Positions 9,803-19,556 are shown, counted from the first letter of the stretch. The stretch is 64,000 nt of DNA from Pantoea nemavictus (GCF_037479095.1 NZ_JBBGZW010000001.1:3534001-3598000), one strand, 5' to 3'. A program made the numbers and translations. The notes: generated by a model not told the origin, from the sequence alone.

Positions 9803-9808
9803 AAGATA
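9803..9808 (-). promoter_or_regulatory. -10 half of a promoter completed only in the excised circle
   Basis: TATCTT (9808-9803, minus strand) lies just inside the left end. The right end carries TTGACG (8622-8617, minus strand), overlapping the recombinase stop codon. In a circle with one AGC/GCT core the two are separated by exactly 17 bases, a sigma-70 arrangement, and the expected start falls near 9796, the first base of the 5' hairpin. In the integrated copy the -35 position is host DNA with no TTGACA-like sequence. Confidence 0.7.
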
Positions 9809-9810
9809 CA

Positions 9811-9874
9811 AGCGGCGCAATTTATTGCGCGTTGTTGAGAAGCACATCTGCGCGCAATAAATTGCGCCGCTACG
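9811..9874. repeat. REP-like palindromic repeat interrupted by the IS element
   Basis: The right arm (9851-9874) and the retained part of the left arm (9814-9831) are separated by 19 bases. The outermost six bases of the left arm are on the far side of the element at 8599-8604. Before insertion it lay between the convergent gsiD and chemoreceptor genes. It belongs to the same family as the copy at 2003-2044. Confidence 0.88.
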
Positions 9875-9901
9875 GTTATGCATGATCTGTTAATCAATCA
9901 C

Positions 9902-11563
9902 TCAGAACGTTTCCCAGTGGTCATTACTGTGCGCGGCAACAGGCTGTGCGCGGGTGGATGCTATCGCCGGCTTCACCATTTTCGCCACCGGCACGATCGC
10001 CTGGCGGGTGCCGGTTTTAAAACGCGCCACCGCTGAAGAGAGGCTGCTTGCCTGCTGTTCCAGCGATGCTGAAGCGTTAGCGGATTCCTGCACCAGCGTG
10101 GCGTTCTGCTGCGTCACGCGATCCATCTCGTTCACCGCCTGGCCAATTTGATCGATGCCGCGGCTCTGCTCATCTGAGGCCGAAGCGATCTCGCCCATGA
10201 TATCGGTGACGCGGGTCACCGCGCTGACGATCTCCTGCATGGTGTCGCCAGCACTGCTTACCTGCTGCGAGCCGACGTTCACGCGTTGCACTGAATTCTC
10301 AATCAGCAGTTTGATCTCTTTAGCGGCTTGGGCGCTACGCTGTGCCAGGTTGCGTACTTCACCTGCCACCACGGCAAAGCCGCGGCCCTGTTCACCGGCG
10401 CGCGCGGCTTCGACCGCCGCGTTGAGCGCAAGGATGTTGGTCTGGAACGCAATGCCATCAATTACGCTGGTGATGTCGGCGATTTTTTTCGAACTGTCGG
10501 CGATGTCGCGCATGGTTTTCACCACGCCATCCACCACGTTGCCACCTTTATCCGCGGTTTCGGAGGCGGTTTTCGCCAGCTGCGTGGCCTGACGCGCGTT
10601 ATCGGCATTCTGTTTCACCGTCGCGGTTAACTCTTCCATGCTTGCCGCCGTCTCTTCCAGCGAAGCCGCTTGTTGCTCGGTACGCGAGGAGAGATCGTTA
10701 TTGCCGGTGGCAATTTCGCTGGCGCTGCCGAATATGGCATCCGCACTATCACGCACATTGTTGATGGTGCTGAGCAGCGACTGCTGCATGTGATTGAGGC
10801 TGGCGGCAATCAAGGCCATTTCGCTACGGCCCTCGACCTGCAGGCTGGCGGAGAGATCGCCGTCGGCGAAGCGCTCCATCTGCTGCTGCACCTGTTTCAT
10901 CGGGGCGAGCAGAATACGGCGTACCAGCATCCACACGGCAACCAGCATCAGCACGACAACCACCACCATCACGGCTACCATTACCAGCATCTGCTGATAG
11001 GTGCTGTCGTTCTGCGCACTGCGTTCCGCCAGCAGCTGGACGTTCTGCTCGCGCCACTGTTTGTAAGCCGCTTCAAGATCGTCCTGCGCCTGTTGTGCAT
11101 CCAGGTTGCCATACGCAGCGTAATCATTGGCTTTGAGGAATGCCGCCGACTGCTGCAGCAATTCGGTGAAGGCGATGAATTTCGCATCAACCACGCTGGC
11201 TGAGTCAGCGCTTTGTCCCGGCAGACGCGGCATGCTTTTGTAGAGATCGTAATGCTGCTTTGCTTCATCAAGGGACGCGTTAGCGCTAATCAGTAGTTTA
11301 TTGATGGCGGCAAGTGACGCGTCATCGGTCTGCTTTTTCAGAATGCGAATCGCGACTCGGTTAATGATAACGCGGGTTTTAACCAGCGTTTGCCAGCCGT
11401 CGGCTAGCTCACGCTGCTGATGCGATAGCTGATTGCTGGTGGTGAAATTATGCTGACCGGTAATCAGTGATGACAAGAACAGCGATCCTGAAATCGCCTG
11501 CATCGCGGTGAATACCACCAAAATCATCATGATGGCGGTCACAATTCTCATTCGTTTAAACAT
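9902..11563 (-). CDS. Methyl-accepting chemotaxis protein (Tsr/Tar type)
   Basis: This inner-membrane chemoreceptor feeds the CheA/CheW pathway. Its 553 residues hold an N-terminal membrane helix (about 8-32), a periplasmic four-helix sensor, a second helix (about 190-215), HAMP, and a cytoplasmic coiled coil. The highly conserved tip reads [20 protein letters not shown]. The last five residues, HWETF, are a variant of the NWETF tail that tethers CheR and CheB, so it is a high-abundance type of receptor. The ligand cannot be named from sequence; the sensor resembles the amino-acid receptors. Confidence 0.93.
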   Translation of the reverse strand: MFKRMRIVTAIMMILVVFTAMQAISGSLFLSSLITGQHNFTTSNQLSHQQRELADGWQTLVKTRVIINRVAIRILKKQTDDASLAAINKLLISANASLDEAKQHYDLYKSMPRLPGQSADSASVVDAKFIAFTELLQQSAAFLKANDYAAYGNLDAQQAQDDLEAAYKQWREQNVQLLAERSAQNDSTYQQMLVMVAVMVVVVVLMLVAVWMLVRRILLAPMKQVQQQMERFADGDLSASLQVEGRSEMALIAASLNHMQQSLLSTINNVRDSADAIFGSASEIATGNNDLSSRTEQQAASLEETAASMEELTATVKQNADNARQATQLAKTASETADKGGNVVDGVVKTMRDIADSSKKIADITSVIDGIAFQTNILALNAAVEAARAGEQGRGFAVVAGEVRNLAQRSAQAAKEIKLLIENSVQRVNVGSQQVSSAGDTMQEIVSAVTRVTDIMGEIASASDEQSRGIDQIGQAVNEMDRVTQQNATLVQESANASASLEQQASSLSSAVARFKTGTRQAIVPVAKMVKPAIASTRAQPVAAHSNDHWETF

Positions 11564-11598
11564 AGGGGCATCTCTGAGGAAGTAGGCTTATATCTAAG

Positions 11599-11624
11599 TT
11601 ATCGGTGCAAAAACACATCGCTTA
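11599..11624 (-). promoter_or_regulatory. Likely sigma-28 (FliA) promoter of the chemoreceptor
   Basis: On the minus strand, TAAGCGAT (11624-11617) and ACCGATAA (11606-11599) are 10 bases apart, close to the flagellar consensus TAAAGTTT-N11-GCCGATAA. The site lies 36 bases upstream of the start codon. That would place the gene in the late flagellar regulon, as is usual for chemoreceptors. Confidence 0.6.
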
Positions 11625-11678
11625 AGTGCCAGCAGGAAATAATTACGTCACGGGATGATGAGAGGGTGATAAAAACAG

Positions 11679-12128
11679 ATGAAAGCGTTTAATTATGAGC
11701 AGGATTTCAAGCACATCGATTTTCGTCGGCAGCCAGAGTTATATCAGGTTGGACGTGGCGAACAGGGCGTGCTGATGGTCGAACCTTACAAAAGTGAGAT
11801 TTTGCCACACTGGCGCTTTCGCACCGTAGCGCTGGCGCAGCAATCTTCGCAGCAGATTATGCAGCTGTTTGAGGAGTACCGCGCGCAGGATGACTTTGTT
11901 GGTATGGATATGGCGCGGAAATACATTCAGATGGGCTATACGCGCGCGCGGCGCTACAGCAATCATCAGGGTGGGCGTAAATATGACGCGGCGGGTAACG
12001 AACTGCCGCGTACCACAGAAAAAGAGAAGGCCGCTGCGGCGGCCGTTTTCAAAGCGTGCTGGGATAAACTGCGCGCCGATACTGACTATCTGGCACGCAA
12101 ACGGGCGCACCAGCAGAAGTATGGTTAA
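11679..12128 (+). CDS. DUF4385 family protein
   Basis: This 149-residue soluble protein of unknown function matches the DUF4385 family by its near-invariant segments [54 protein letters not shown] and [11 protein letters not shown]. It has no signal peptide or membrane segment. It is transcribed divergently from the chemoreceptor, and its stop codon overlaps that of the convergent rimO by two bases. Its function is unknown, and the neighbours give no clear hint. Confidence 0.88.
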   Translation: MKAFNYEQDFKHIDFRRQPELYQVGRGEQGVLMVEPYKSEILPHWRFRTVALAQQSSQQIMQLFEEYRAQDDFVGMDMARKYIQMGYTRARRYSNHQGGRKYDAAGNELPRTTEKEKAAAAAVFKACWDKLRADTDYLARKRAHQQKYG

Positions 12129-13450
12129 ACGCGCGTGCCCCACAGATCGTATTCGTCGGCGTGCTCGACTTTGACGCGAACCACGTCGCCGACTTTTACC
12201 TGACGATCGCCATTCAGATAGACCGCGCCGTCGATTTCCGGGGCATCAGCCATGCTGCGGCCCACCGCGCCTTCCTCATCCACTTCATCAATCAGCACCA
12301 GCACTTCGCGGCCGATTTTCTCCTGCAGACGTTCGCTGGAGATCTTCTGCTGTAGCTGCATAAAGCGGTCGAAACGGTCCTGCTTCACTTCGTCCGGCAC
12401 CTGATCCGGCAGCTGGTTAGCGGTTGCACCTTCCACCGGGCTGTACTGGAAGCAGCCAACGCGATCGAGGCGCGCTTCCTGCAGGAAGTCGAGCAGCATC
12501 TGGAAATCTTCTTCGGTTTCACCTGGGAAGCCAACAATAAAGGTTGAGCGCAGCGTCAGCTCCGGGCAGATTTCACGCCAGCGCTTAATGCGCTCCAGCG
12601 TACGCTCCACTGCGCCAGGACGCTTCATCAGCTTAAGGATGCGCGGGCTGGCGTGCTGCAGTGGAATATCGAGGTACGGCAGAATCTTACCTTCCGCCAT
12701 CAGTGGGATGACATCGTCCACATGCGGATACGGATAAACATAGTGCAGGCGCACCCAGACGCCGAGTTTGGCCAGCTGCTCGCACAGGCTAACCATGCTG
12801 GTTTTCACCGGCGATCCGTTCCAGAAACCGGTGCGGTGTTTTACATCCACGCCATAGGCGGAAGTGTCCTGCGAGATCACCAGCAGCTCTTTGACGCCGG
12901 CTTCGACCAGACGTTTGGCTTCGTCGAGCACCGAACCAATTGGGCGGCTATCAAGATCGCCACGCATCGAAGGAATGATGCAGAAGGTACAGCGATGGTT
13001 GCAGCCTTCGGAAATTTTCAGGTAGGCGTAATGGCGCGGCGTCAGTTTGACACCCTGCTCTGGTACCAGACTGAGGAACGGGTTGTGTTCCGGCTTTGGC
13101 ACGTAGGTGTGCACGTGTGACAACACCTGCTCGTAACTGTGCGGGCCAGTGATTTCCAGTACCTTCGGATGCACTTCGCGGATCTGGTCCACTTTGGCAC
13201 CGAGGCAGCCGGTGACGATCACTTTGCCGTTCTCGTTCAGCGCTTCACCAATCGCTTCCAGGGATTCCTGTACGGCGCTATCAATAAATCCACAGGTGTT
13301 AACGATGACGATCTCCGCATCATCGTAGCGTGGCACCACGTCATAGCCTTCAGTACGCAGCTCCGTCAGGATGCGTTCAGAGTCGACGAGGTTTTTCGGA
13401 CAGCCGAGGGAGACGAACCCCACGCGTGGTGGATTTTTGACATGGCTCAT
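12125..13450 (-). CDS. rimO: Ribosomal protein uS12 methylthiotransferase RimO
   Basis: RimO is a radical-SAM enzyme that adds a methylthio group to the conserved aspartate of ribosomal protein S12. The 441 residues match E. coli. Cys17, Cys53 and Cys82 bind the N-terminal auxiliary 4Fe-4S cluster, and Cys150, Cys154 and Cys157 (CNHRCTFC) bind the radical-SAM cluster. A C-terminal TRAM domain follows. In E. coli rimO likewise lies downstream of gsiABCD, but bssR, which follows it there, is missing here. Confidence 0.97.
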   Translation of the reverse strand: MSHVKNPPRVGFVSLGCPKNLVDSERILTELRTEGYDVVPRYDDAEIVIVNTCGFIDSAVQESLEAIGEALNENGKVIVTGCLGAKVDQIREVHPKVLEITGPHSYEQVLSHVHTYVPKPEHNPFLSLVPEQGVKLTPRHYAYLKISEGCNHRCTFCIIPSMRGDLDSRPIGSVLDEAKRLVEAGVKELLVISQDTSAYGVDVKHRTGFWNGSPVKTSMVSLCEQLAKLGVWVRLHYVYPYPHVDDVIPLMAEGKILPYLDIPLQHASPRILKLMKRPGAVERTLERIKRWREICPELTLRSTFIVGFPGETEEDFQMLLDFLQEARLDRVGCFQYSPVEGATANQLPDQVPDEVKQDRFDRFMQLQQKISSERLQEKIGREVLVLIDEVDEEGAVGRSMADAPEIDGAVYLNGDRQVKVGDVVRVKVEHADEYDLWGTRV

Positions 13451-13779
13451 AAGGATAAAAATTCATCATAATTAGTGTGGATAGGGGGGCGATTGTACAG
13501 AGGTTGCAGAGGAAAATGTATAGGCTGTGTAAGAATCTCCTTTTAGGGCCGCCAATCTGTTGTGATTATGCTTAACTCATTTGGCGGTGCGTTTAATTCG
13601 TTGTGGCGCACCCTCTACGCGCCCGGCTGCATAGGGTCATCCGAGTTGTGTAAGCGGGCGTGTTTTGCTTAAATGTTGGGTCGGTGAGGGTAAGTTATTA
13701 TCTGCACTGAAAATTTCAAATCGCACTGATGGTGAATCCTCACTGCCAGGGCAGAAGTGGATAATGTGAGAGCAAACAA
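13451..13779. other. Intergenic region rimO/carbonic anhydrase
   Basis: This 329-base divergent intergenic region should contain the promoters of both genes. I see no structured RNA, repeat or convincing operator. E. coli has bssR at the corresponding place, and no remnant of it is recognisable. Confidence 0.5.
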
Positions 13780-14415
13780 ATGCAAGAGATCGTCAAAGGT
13801 TTTCTGAATTTTCAACAGAATGTGTTCCCGGAAAGGAAGGATCTTTTCAAAAGTTTGGCATCCAACCAAAATCCCAAAGCCCTGTTTATCTCCTGCTCAG
13901 ACAGCCGTCTGGTGCCAGAGCTGGTGACGCAGTCAGAGCCTGGCCAGCTGTTCGTGATCCGTAACGCCGGTAACATTGTGCCGCCGTTTGGACCCGAGCC
14001 AGGTGGTGTGTCAGCGACCATTGAGTACGCGGTCGTCGCGCTGGGTGTGACCGAAATTATTATTTGCGGCCACTCCAACTGCGGTGCCATGAACGCCATT
14101 GCATCGAATGCCGATCTTGAAACCATGCCGGCGGTCGATCACTGGTTGCACTACGCCAACGCCGCTAAAGCGGTGGTGGAAGAGCGCAACTACGATAGCG
14201 TGGAGAAACGTCTCAATGAGATGGTGAAAGAGAACGTGATTGCGCAGCTGCACAATATCAAAACACACCCTTCCGTGGCGGTGGCGCTGCGTAAAGGCAA
14301 AGTTCGCCTGCACGGGTGGGTTTATGATATTGAGAGCGGCGGAATAATCGCTCTGACTAAAGGCGGTGAATCGTTCATTTCACTGTCGGAAAATCCGGAA
14401 ACTTGCTTCGAGTAA
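13780..14415 (+). CDS. Beta-carbonic anhydrase, CynT-like
   Basis: This zinc enzyme interconverts CO2 and bicarbonate. The ligands are Cys39, Asp41 (with Arg43 in CSDSR), His98 and Cys101 (GHSNCG), at the spacing of CynT rather than Can. The 211 residues are usual for the class. No cyanase or cynR gene is nearby, so a role in supplying bicarbonate for general metabolism is more likely than cyanate detoxification. A GAGAG ribosome site precedes the ATG, and a strong terminator follows. The gene is not at this place in E. coli. Confidence 0.94.
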   Translation: MQEIVKGFLNFQQNVFPERKDLFKSLASNQNPKALFISCSDSRLVPELVTQSEPGQLFVIRNAGNIVPPFGPEPGGVSATIEYAVVALGVTEIIICGHSNCGAMNAIASNADLETMPAVDHWLHYANAAKAVVEERNYDSVEKRLNEMVKENVIAQLHNIKTHPSVAVALRKGKVRLHGWVYDIESGGIIALTKGGESFISLSENPETCFE

Positions 14416-14423
14416 TTCCGCCT

Positions 14424-14449
14424 AACCACCTGCATTGCAGGTGGTTTTT
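14424..14449 (+). terminator. Rho-independent terminator of the carbonic anhydrase gene
   Basis: AACCACCTGC and GCAGGTGGTT form a 10-bp stem with a 3-base loop, followed by TTT. Confidence 0.9.
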
Positions 14450-14533
14450 CCTCGCATTTCGCGAAAATTTCCCCCCACGCGCATTACCAGCCTCTACACT
14501 TGAGAAGCAATTACCTCTGATAAGGGCTCTCTC

Positions 14534-15190
14534 ATGCGATTTTCCCTTTCTGTTCCCGTCTTAACGCTGGCGCTGCTGGCGGCGGGCTGTACTTCTCATG
14601 TTGCCGACAAACAACAATATTCGGGCTTTCTTGGCGATTATAGTCAGTTACAACCGGAGAAATCACCGAGCGGCAAACCAACGCTACGCTGGGTATCTCC
14701 CGATTATCGCGATGCGGATTATCGCGGTGTGGTCTATACGCCAGTGGTCTATTATCCGGTGCCACATCCTAATGCACGTGTCAGTCAGCAAACACTGGAC
14801 GAGGTGCGGAGCTATACCGATAGCCAGCTAAAACGCGCAATCTCTGAGCGCAAACCGCTGGTAGCACAAAAAGGTCCACAAACGTTGGTGGTGAAAACAG
14901 CCATTACTGCGGTGTCGGCCGAAAACAAAGGCATGCAATTCTATGAAGTTGTACCCGTCGCTGCGGTAGTCGCCAGCACCATGGCGGCCACCGGACATCG
15001 CACGCAAGAGAGTGCCTTGTTCCTCGAAGTGGAAGCGGTTGATGGACAGACCGGTAAGCCGCTGATCAAAGTGGTGCGTAAAGCCTTTGGCAAGCCGTTG
15101 CCAAATAGCAGCACGCCAATCACGCTTAACGATCTCCGTCCGGCGATTGATGAGATGGTGCGCGATGTAGTGGCGTTTTCCACACCGTAA
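14534..15190 (+). CDS. DUF3313 family lipoprotein
   Basis: This 218-residue outer-envelope lipoprotein is of unknown role. The signal peptide ends in the lipobox LAAGC with the acylated Cys19. The following SGFLGDYSQLQP and the overall pattern fit DUF3313. Residue +2 after the cysteine is Thr, not Asp, which favours outer-membrane sorting. It has its own terminator and is flanked by genes read in the same direction but probably transcribed separately. Confidence 0.85.
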   Translation: MRFSLSVPVLTLALLAAGCTSHVADKQQYSGFLGDYSQLQPEKSPSGKPTLRWVSPDYRDADYRGVVYTPVVYYPVPHPNARVSQQTLDEVRSYTDSQLKRAISERKPLVAQKGPQTLVVKTAITAVSAENKGMQFYEVVPVAAVVASTMAATGHRTQESALFLEVEAVDGQTGKPLIKVVRKAFGKPLPNSSTPITLNDLRPAIDEMVRDVVAFSTP

Positions 15191-15195
15191 CGTCG

Positions 15196-15224
15196 AGCCC
15201 GGCCTTGCGCCGGGCTTAATGTTT
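15196..15224 (+). terminator. Terminator of the DUF3313 lipoprotein gene
   Basis: AGCCCGG and CCGGGCT enclose a 7-base loop and are followed by a T-rich stretch (TAATGTTTT). Confidence 0.75.
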
Positions 15225-15294
15225 TGTAAATCCGTCCCATCCTTTGTTACGCGCTGACTACCCTTAACGGCAGACCGTGATAAAGGAGAATGCC

Positions 15295-16428
15295 ATGCGA
15301 TTACTGCCCGCCGCGCTTCTGTTTGGCGCCTTAAGCTGTTCCTCCCCGCTGCTCGCTGCCGATGTGCAGGTGCAGGTTTTGCAAGACAAGCTCGATCATC
15401 CGTGGTCGGTCGCATTTCTGCCCGACAATCAAACGCTGTTAATTACTGAACGATCCGGTCAGCTGCGCAGTTGGCAGCCGGGCAAAGGCTTGTCACAGCC
15501 GATTGGCGGCGTGCCGAAAGTGTGGGCCAATCGCCAGGGTGGCTTGCTGGACGTAGTGTTGGCGCCTGATTTCGCCCAAAGCCGTCGCGTGTGGCTGAGT
15601 TATACCACCGCCGATGCCAGTGGACGCGCTGGCGGCGTGGTGGGTTATGGGCGACTCAGTGACGATAATCGTCAATTGAGCGATTTTAAGGTGGTGCTGG
15701 AGCAAACGCCGAAGCTCTCGGGTGGCGCGAATATCGGCACGCGACTGGCGTTTGATCGTCAGGGTTTTCTCTATATCGCCTTCGGCGATAACTTCGCCAG
15801 CAGCAGCGCACAGCAGCTGGATAAACTTTCCGGTAAAATCGTGCGCCTGACCCAGGACGGCGCAATTCCCGCGGATAATCCGTTCGTTGACCGTAAAGGG
15901 GCTCGTGCTGAAATCTGGTCCTATGGCATGCGCAATCCGCAAGGTCTGGCGCTCAATCCGTGGACGCAGCAAATATGGGAAAGCGAACACGGTCCACGCG
16001 GCGGCGATGAGGTGAATATCCCGCAAAAGGGCAAAAACTATGGCTGGCCGCTGGCCACTCACGGCATTGATTACAGCGGTGAAAAGGTGCCGGAAGCCAA
16101 GGGCAGCGCCGTGGACGGCACGGAACAGCCGCTGCATTACTGGAAAGTCTCTCCTGCCATTAGCGGCATGGCGTTTTACAACAGCGCACGTTTCCCGCAG
16201 TGGAAAAACTCGCTGTTTATCGGCGCGCTGAAGGAGAAGAACCTCATTCGTTTACAGGTTAACGGCGAAAAAGTGGTGGAAGAGCAGCGGTTACTGGACG
16301 ATCGTGGCGAGCGCATTCGCGATGTGCGCCAGGGACCGGATGGTTATCTGTATGTGTTGACCGATGAAGCCAATGGCAAGCTGCTGAAAGTGGGGCTGGC
16401 AGCTGACGCCAGCACCCCGCGCGGTTAA
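15295..16428 (+). CDS. yliI: PQQ-dependent aldose sugar dehydrogenase YliI
   Basis: This is a periplasmic soluble quinoprotein oxidising aldoses, a six-bladed beta-propeller of the GDH-B family. A Sec signal (about residues 1-22, ending LLAAD) starts from the ATG at 15295, which has AAGGAG 6 bases upstream. The upstream in-frame GTG at 15277 precedes that ribosome site and is less likely. Conserved propeller motifs include DHPWSVAFLPD, YGMRNPQGLALNP and SEHGPRGGDE. The product is 377 residues. It needs PQQ; no PQQ synthesis genes are in the window. Confidence 0.93.
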   Translation: MRLLPAALLFGALSCSSPLLAADVQVQVLQDKLDHPWSVAFLPDNQTLLITERSGQLRSWQPGKGLSQPIGGVPKVWANRQGGLLDVVLAPDFAQSRRVWLSYTTADASGRAGGVVGYGRLSDDNRQLSDFKVVLEQTPKLSGGANIGTRLAFDRQGFLYIAFGDNFASSSAQQLDKLSGKIVRLTQDGAIPADNPFVDRKGARAEIWSYGMRNPQGLALNPWTQQIWESEHGPRGGDEVNIPQKGKNYGWPLATHGIDYSGEKVPEAKGSAVDGTEQPLHYWKVSPAISGMAFYNSARFPQWKNSLFIGALKEKNLIRLQVNGEKVVEEQRLLDDRGERIRDVRQGPDGYLYVLTDEANGKLLKVGLAADASTPRG

Positions 16429-16429
16429 C

Positions 16430-17086
16430 TCAACGTACCCAGTTACACACTTCCCAACCGCGCTGCTGCGCCTCTTGTAGCAGCAGCGGGTTGGGATTCA
16501 CTACCCAGGCATGATCGGCATGCGTCAGCAGCGGCAAATCGTTCATGGAATCACTGTAAGCCCAGGTGCGTTCGAAGTGCTGCTCCTGCTGTAAGGCTTT
16601 CCAGTCACTGAGGCGCGTCACTTTGCCTTCGCGATAGGTCATGGTGCCGTAGGTTTGGCCGCTGTAGCGTTCATCCACCACTTCCACGCCAATCGCCAAC
16701 GCACCGTGTACGCCAAGACGTTCGGCAATCGGCACGGCTAAATGGTCGCCGCTGGCGGTAATGATCATCACCGTATCGCCGCGTTGCTGATGCCACTCGA
16801 TGCGCGCGCGCGCAGCAGGAAAGACGCGCGGCATGATGTCGCGATGGATAAAGCGGCGTACCCAGCCTTCGACGGTCATGGTTGCCATGCCAGCTAACGG
16901 TGCCAGCGTGGTGTTCATATACTCTTCAATTGATAACGTACCGGTGTGATACTGATCCATCAGGATTTTCTCCTGCTGAATGATCTCTTCGGGGGCAAAT
17001 CCCTGTGAAACCAGCCAGCGTAGCCACAGGCTGGTGCTGTCTTCACAAATCAGGGTTTCATCCAGATCGAAAATGGCTAAGTCCAT
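16430..17086 (-). CDS. HAD-IB family phosphatase
   Basis: A 218-residue cytosolic haloacid-dehalogenase phosphatase of the IB group (phosphoserine-phosphatase-like). Motif I is DLDET at 7-11, with the nucleophile Asp7 and acid Asp9. Motif II is ITASGD, with lysines following at KVTRL, and motif IV is YSDSMNDLPLL. The helical cap sits between motifs I and II. The substrate is not evident. The gene converges on yliI with almost no gap between stop codons and is divergent from dacC. Confidence 0.88.
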   Translation of the reverse strand: MDLAIFDLDETLICEDSTSLWLRWLVSQGFAPEEIIQQEKILMDQYHTGTLSIEEYMNTTLAPLAGMATMTVEGWVRRFIHRDIMPRVFPAARARIEWHQQRGDTVMIITASGDHLAVPIAERLGVHGALAIGVEVVDERYSGQTYGTMTYREGKVTRLSDWKALQQEQHFERTWAYSDSMNDLPLLTHADHAWVVNPNPLLLQEAQQRGWEVCNWVR

Positions 17087-17361
17087 CGCGGCTCTCCTCA
17101 GGCTGACTGAGATTCAGGTTAGCGGAAATTTGTGACTGGCTTAACCGTTCTGCGAAAAATCGGAATTACACGCAATTTTCTTTGCGGTCAGCCGCGCAAA
17201 AGTGGCAGCGCAGGGCGGTTGGTGCCAGGGTTACTCTAATAAACTCTATAAAACTTTACGATTGAACGGTTTTTTTCGCTGGCATGAACCGTTAGCGTTG
17301 GGCGAGACACGTCTTGCCTGCAAGAAAACCAAGATTTAACAAGGACAATCTGGTCACGCTC

Positions 17362-18567
17362 ATGAGAAAAAACACCTTCGCTTCTGTCTGGCGGCCGCTG
17401 GCTGCTTCTTCACTATTACTGCTTTTTATTCCCGTCACCACGCAGGCTGAGCAGGCACCTGCAGCACCGCAAATTGATGCCAAAGCCTGGATCTTAATGG
17501 ATTACAACAGCGGAAAAGTGCTGGCGGAATCCAATGCCGATCAGCGTCTCGATCCGGCAAGCCTGACCAAAATGATGACCAGCTATGTGGTCGGCCAGGC
17601 GTTGAAATCGGGCAAAATTACCAATGACGATATGGTGACCATCGGTCAGGATGCCTGGGCTACCGGCAATCCAAAACTGCGCGGTTCATCGCTAATGTTC
17701 CTTAAACCCGGCGACCGCATTCCGGTATCAGAACTGAATAAAGGCGTGGTGATTCAGTCCGGCAACGATGCGTGCATTGCGCTGGCCGATTATGTGGCGG
17801 GCAGTCAGGATTCGTTTATCGGCTTGATGAATAACTACGTCAAAGCCTTTGGTCTGCAAAATACTCACTTTATGACGGTGCACGGTCTGGATGCCGAAGG
17901 GCAGTACAGCACCGCGCGCGACATGGCGATTATCGGTCAACGTCTGATTAGCGATGTGCCGGAAGAGTACGCGCTTAACAGTGAAAAAGAGTTCACCTTC
18001 AACAAGATCAAGCAGATGAACCGCAACCGCCTACTTTGGAGCAGCAATCTGAAGGTGGATGGCATTAAAACAGGCCATACCTCTGGCGCGGGTAACAATC
18101 TGGTGGCATCGGCCACCGAAGGCGATATGCGTCTGATTTCGGTAGTGCTCGGTGCGGCGACTGATGCAACGCGCTTCCGTGAGAGCGAGAAGTTGCTGAC
18201 GTGGGGTTTCCGCTTCTATGAAACGGTCACGCCGATTAAAGCTGACAAGCCGTTTGCCCAGCAGCGCGTGTGGTTTGGCGATCGCAGCCAGGTCAATCTT
18301 GGCGTGGCCAAAGACGCGGCGATTACCGTGCCGAAAGGGCAGATGAAAAATCTCAAGGCCAGCTTTACCCTAAACTCACCGCAGCTGGAAGCGCCGCTGG
18401 AGAAAAATCAGGTGGTCGGCACCATCGACTTCCAGCTGGATGGCAAAACCATTGAACAACGTCCGCTGGTGGCGATGGAAGCCGTGCCGGAAGGCGGCTT
18501 TGTTGGCCGGATCTGGGATTTCGTGATGATGAAATTCCACGGCTGGTTCGGGAAGTGGTTTAGTTAA
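17362..18567 (+). CDS. dacC: D-alanyl-D-alanine carboxypeptidase DacC (PBP6)
   Basis: PBP6 trims the terminal D-Ala from peptidoglycan stem peptides. Counting from the ATG at 17362, the serine-lysine pair SLTK is at 67-70, SGN at 133-135 and KTG at 236-238. The C-terminal PBP5_C domain is followed by an amphipathic anchor ([14 protein letters not shown]). The signal peptide ends near TQAE. The start is uncertain: the only purine-rich site (AAGGA at 17340) is about 17 bases upstream. An in-frame TTG at 17314 would add 16 residues that spoil the signal peptide. The product is 401 residues. Confidence 0.95.
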   Translation: MRKNTFASVWRPLAASSLLLLFIPVTTQAEQAPAAPQIDAKAWILMDYNSGKVLAESNADQRLDPASLTKMMTSYVVGQALKSGKITNDDMVTIGQDAWATGNPKLRGSSLMFLKPGDRIPVSELNKGVVIQSGNDACIALADYVAGSQDSFIGLMNNYVKAFGLQNTHFMTVHGLDAEGQYSTARDMAIIGQRLISDVPEEYALNSEKEFTFNKIKQMNRNRLLWSSNLKVDGIKTGHTSGAGNNLVASATEGDMRLISVVLGAATDATRFRESEKLLTWGFRFYETVTPIKADKPFAQQRVWFGDRSQVNLGVAKDAAITVPKGQMKNLKASFTLNSPQLEAPLEKNQVVGTIDFQLDGKTIEQRPLVAMEAVPEGGFVGRIWDFVMMKFHGWFGKWFS

Positions 18568-18573
18568 TCAGAC

Positions 18574-18627
18574 GGTGCGCAGCCCTGCGCACCTGATGAA
18601 TTTGTTGGGTCGCCACTCATGGCGACC
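18574..18627. terminator. Two tandem hairpins between convergent dacC and ybjG
   Basis: GGTGCGCA (18574-18581) pairs with TGCGCACC (18586-18593), and GGTCGCCA (18608-18615) pairs with TGGCGACC (18620-18627). Neither has a T-run. The second resembles the palindrome at 36945-36962 and may be a repeat rather than a dedicated terminator. Confidence 0.6.
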
Positions 18628-18634
18628 TCATCGC

Positions 18635-19243
18635 TCACTCGCGAATCCAACCCTTCTTAATCGGCATAGCGAACAGCGCGCGATACACCTGATGGGTGAA
18701 CGCCAGCATCCGCTGACCATAAAGCTGCCATGCCATGTGTGACGCCAGGCAACCCAGCATGCCGACCAAAAATCCGCCCAGCATATCCAACGGCCAGTGC
18801 ACGCCAAGGTAGACGCGTGACCAGGCAATGGCGCTACCGACGACCAGCAACAGTACGCCAGACCACATGCGGTGCCAGAAGATAAACGCCAGCGCAAAGG
18901 TGAAAATGGTGGTGCCGTGATCGCTCGGATAAGAGTCGTCTGGCGCATGCGACAGGAACTGATGGCCGAAACCGATGGCGAAAGGGCGTGGATGCGGCAG
19001 CAACTGACCCACGCACCATGAAATGCTCAATGCATACAGCAGCGCCATGCCGGTTTTTAGCACCAGTTCGCGCTGTGATTGCACCTGATCGCGCGGTCCC
19101 CACAACCAGAGCGCGACAATCAGCAGCGGCACAATGGCAATCACATCTTTGGCGATAAACGTCGCCAGACCGATCAGCCATTGCGGTGAATTCTGCGTGG
19201 CGTTGATCCATAAAAAAAGCGTGTGGTTAAGTGCTTCCATCAC
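18635..19243 (-). CDS. ybjG: Undecaprenyl-diphosphatase YbjG (PAP2 family)
   Basis: This inner-membrane phosphatase recycles undecaprenyl diphosphate to the monophosphate for peptidoglycan and O-antigen synthesis. The PAP2 motifs are visible: QLLPHPRP, then YPSDHGT, then SRVYLGVHWPLD. Five to six membrane helices are expected across 202 residues. A GTG at 19243 aligns with the E. coli start and has AGGA about 9 bases upstream; an ATG follows it directly. It sits next to dacC as in E. coli, but deoR is absent. Confidence 0.93.
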   Translation of the reverse strand: MMEALNHTLFLWINATQNSPQWLIGLATFIAKDVIAIVPLLIVALWLWGPRDQVQSQRELVLKTGMALLYALSISWCVGQLLPHPRPFAIGFGHQFLSHAPDDSYPSDHGTTIFTFALAFIFWHRMWSGVLLLVVGSAIAWSRVYLGVHWPLDMLGGFLVGMLGCLASHMAWQLYGQRMLAFTHQVYRALFAMPIKKGWIRE

Positions 19244-19484
19244 GATTGCGTATCCTCGACTTGTTTACCCAAACAACACCAGCGTAAAAATTGCCAGCAA
19301 AATAAAGCTGATAGCCTAAAAGCGCGCGCATCAGTAATAAATAGTCGCGCTCTTAATCTTATTGCGGGTTGTTGGAGTGTTTAACTTTGATGAAAGTTGC
19401 ATGAATATTGGAAAATAGCGCAGGCGGTGGACAGGCTGACAATTTACGCAGCAGTGAACCTTAAACCACAGGATCGATAGCCAT

Positions 19485-19550
19485 AAAAAAACCCGCAAGT
19501 CATTGACCGGCGGGCTCCACAATTTGGGGATTTCAAAGAAAAGCAGTGGC
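19485..19550 (-). ncRNA. rybB: Small regulatory RNA RybB
   Basis: RybB is an Hfq-dependent RNA that represses outer-membrane porin mRNAs during envelope stress. The 5' seed GCCACTGCTTTTCTTTGA is identical to E. coli RybB. The middle retains a CCCC...GTGGAGCCC stretch, and the end is CCCGC...GCGGG followed by seven T. At 66 nt it is about 13 shorter than the E. coli RNA, with a different 3' stem. Its position next to ybjL on the minus strand matches E. coli. Confidence 0.93.
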
Positions 19551-19556
19551 ACTTAT

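Larger units (their letters stand above)
8602..9813 (-). mobile_element. IS110-family insertion sequence (IS621-like, ~1.2 kb) in a REP-like palindrome
   Basis: Both boundaries show the trinucleotide AGC (8602-8604 and 9811-9813), and 1,209 bases separate equivalent points. Joining the flanks across one AGC restores a palindrome whose 24-base arms are perfect reverse complements: left arm 8599-8604 plus 9814-9831, right arm 9851-9874. There are no terminal inverted repeats and no target duplication, as expected for IS110. The recombinase gene is on the minus strand. The non-coding left end (9603-9810) is long, and only about 14 bases follow the stop at the right end. That is the IS110-group arrangement rather than IS1111. 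Confidence 0.92.

Noticed and set aside
8585..9880. Terminal inverted repeats or target duplication for the IS element
   Set aside because: No inverted repeat is shared between the two ends and only AGC is common to both; this is normal for IS110 and not evidence of a different element.
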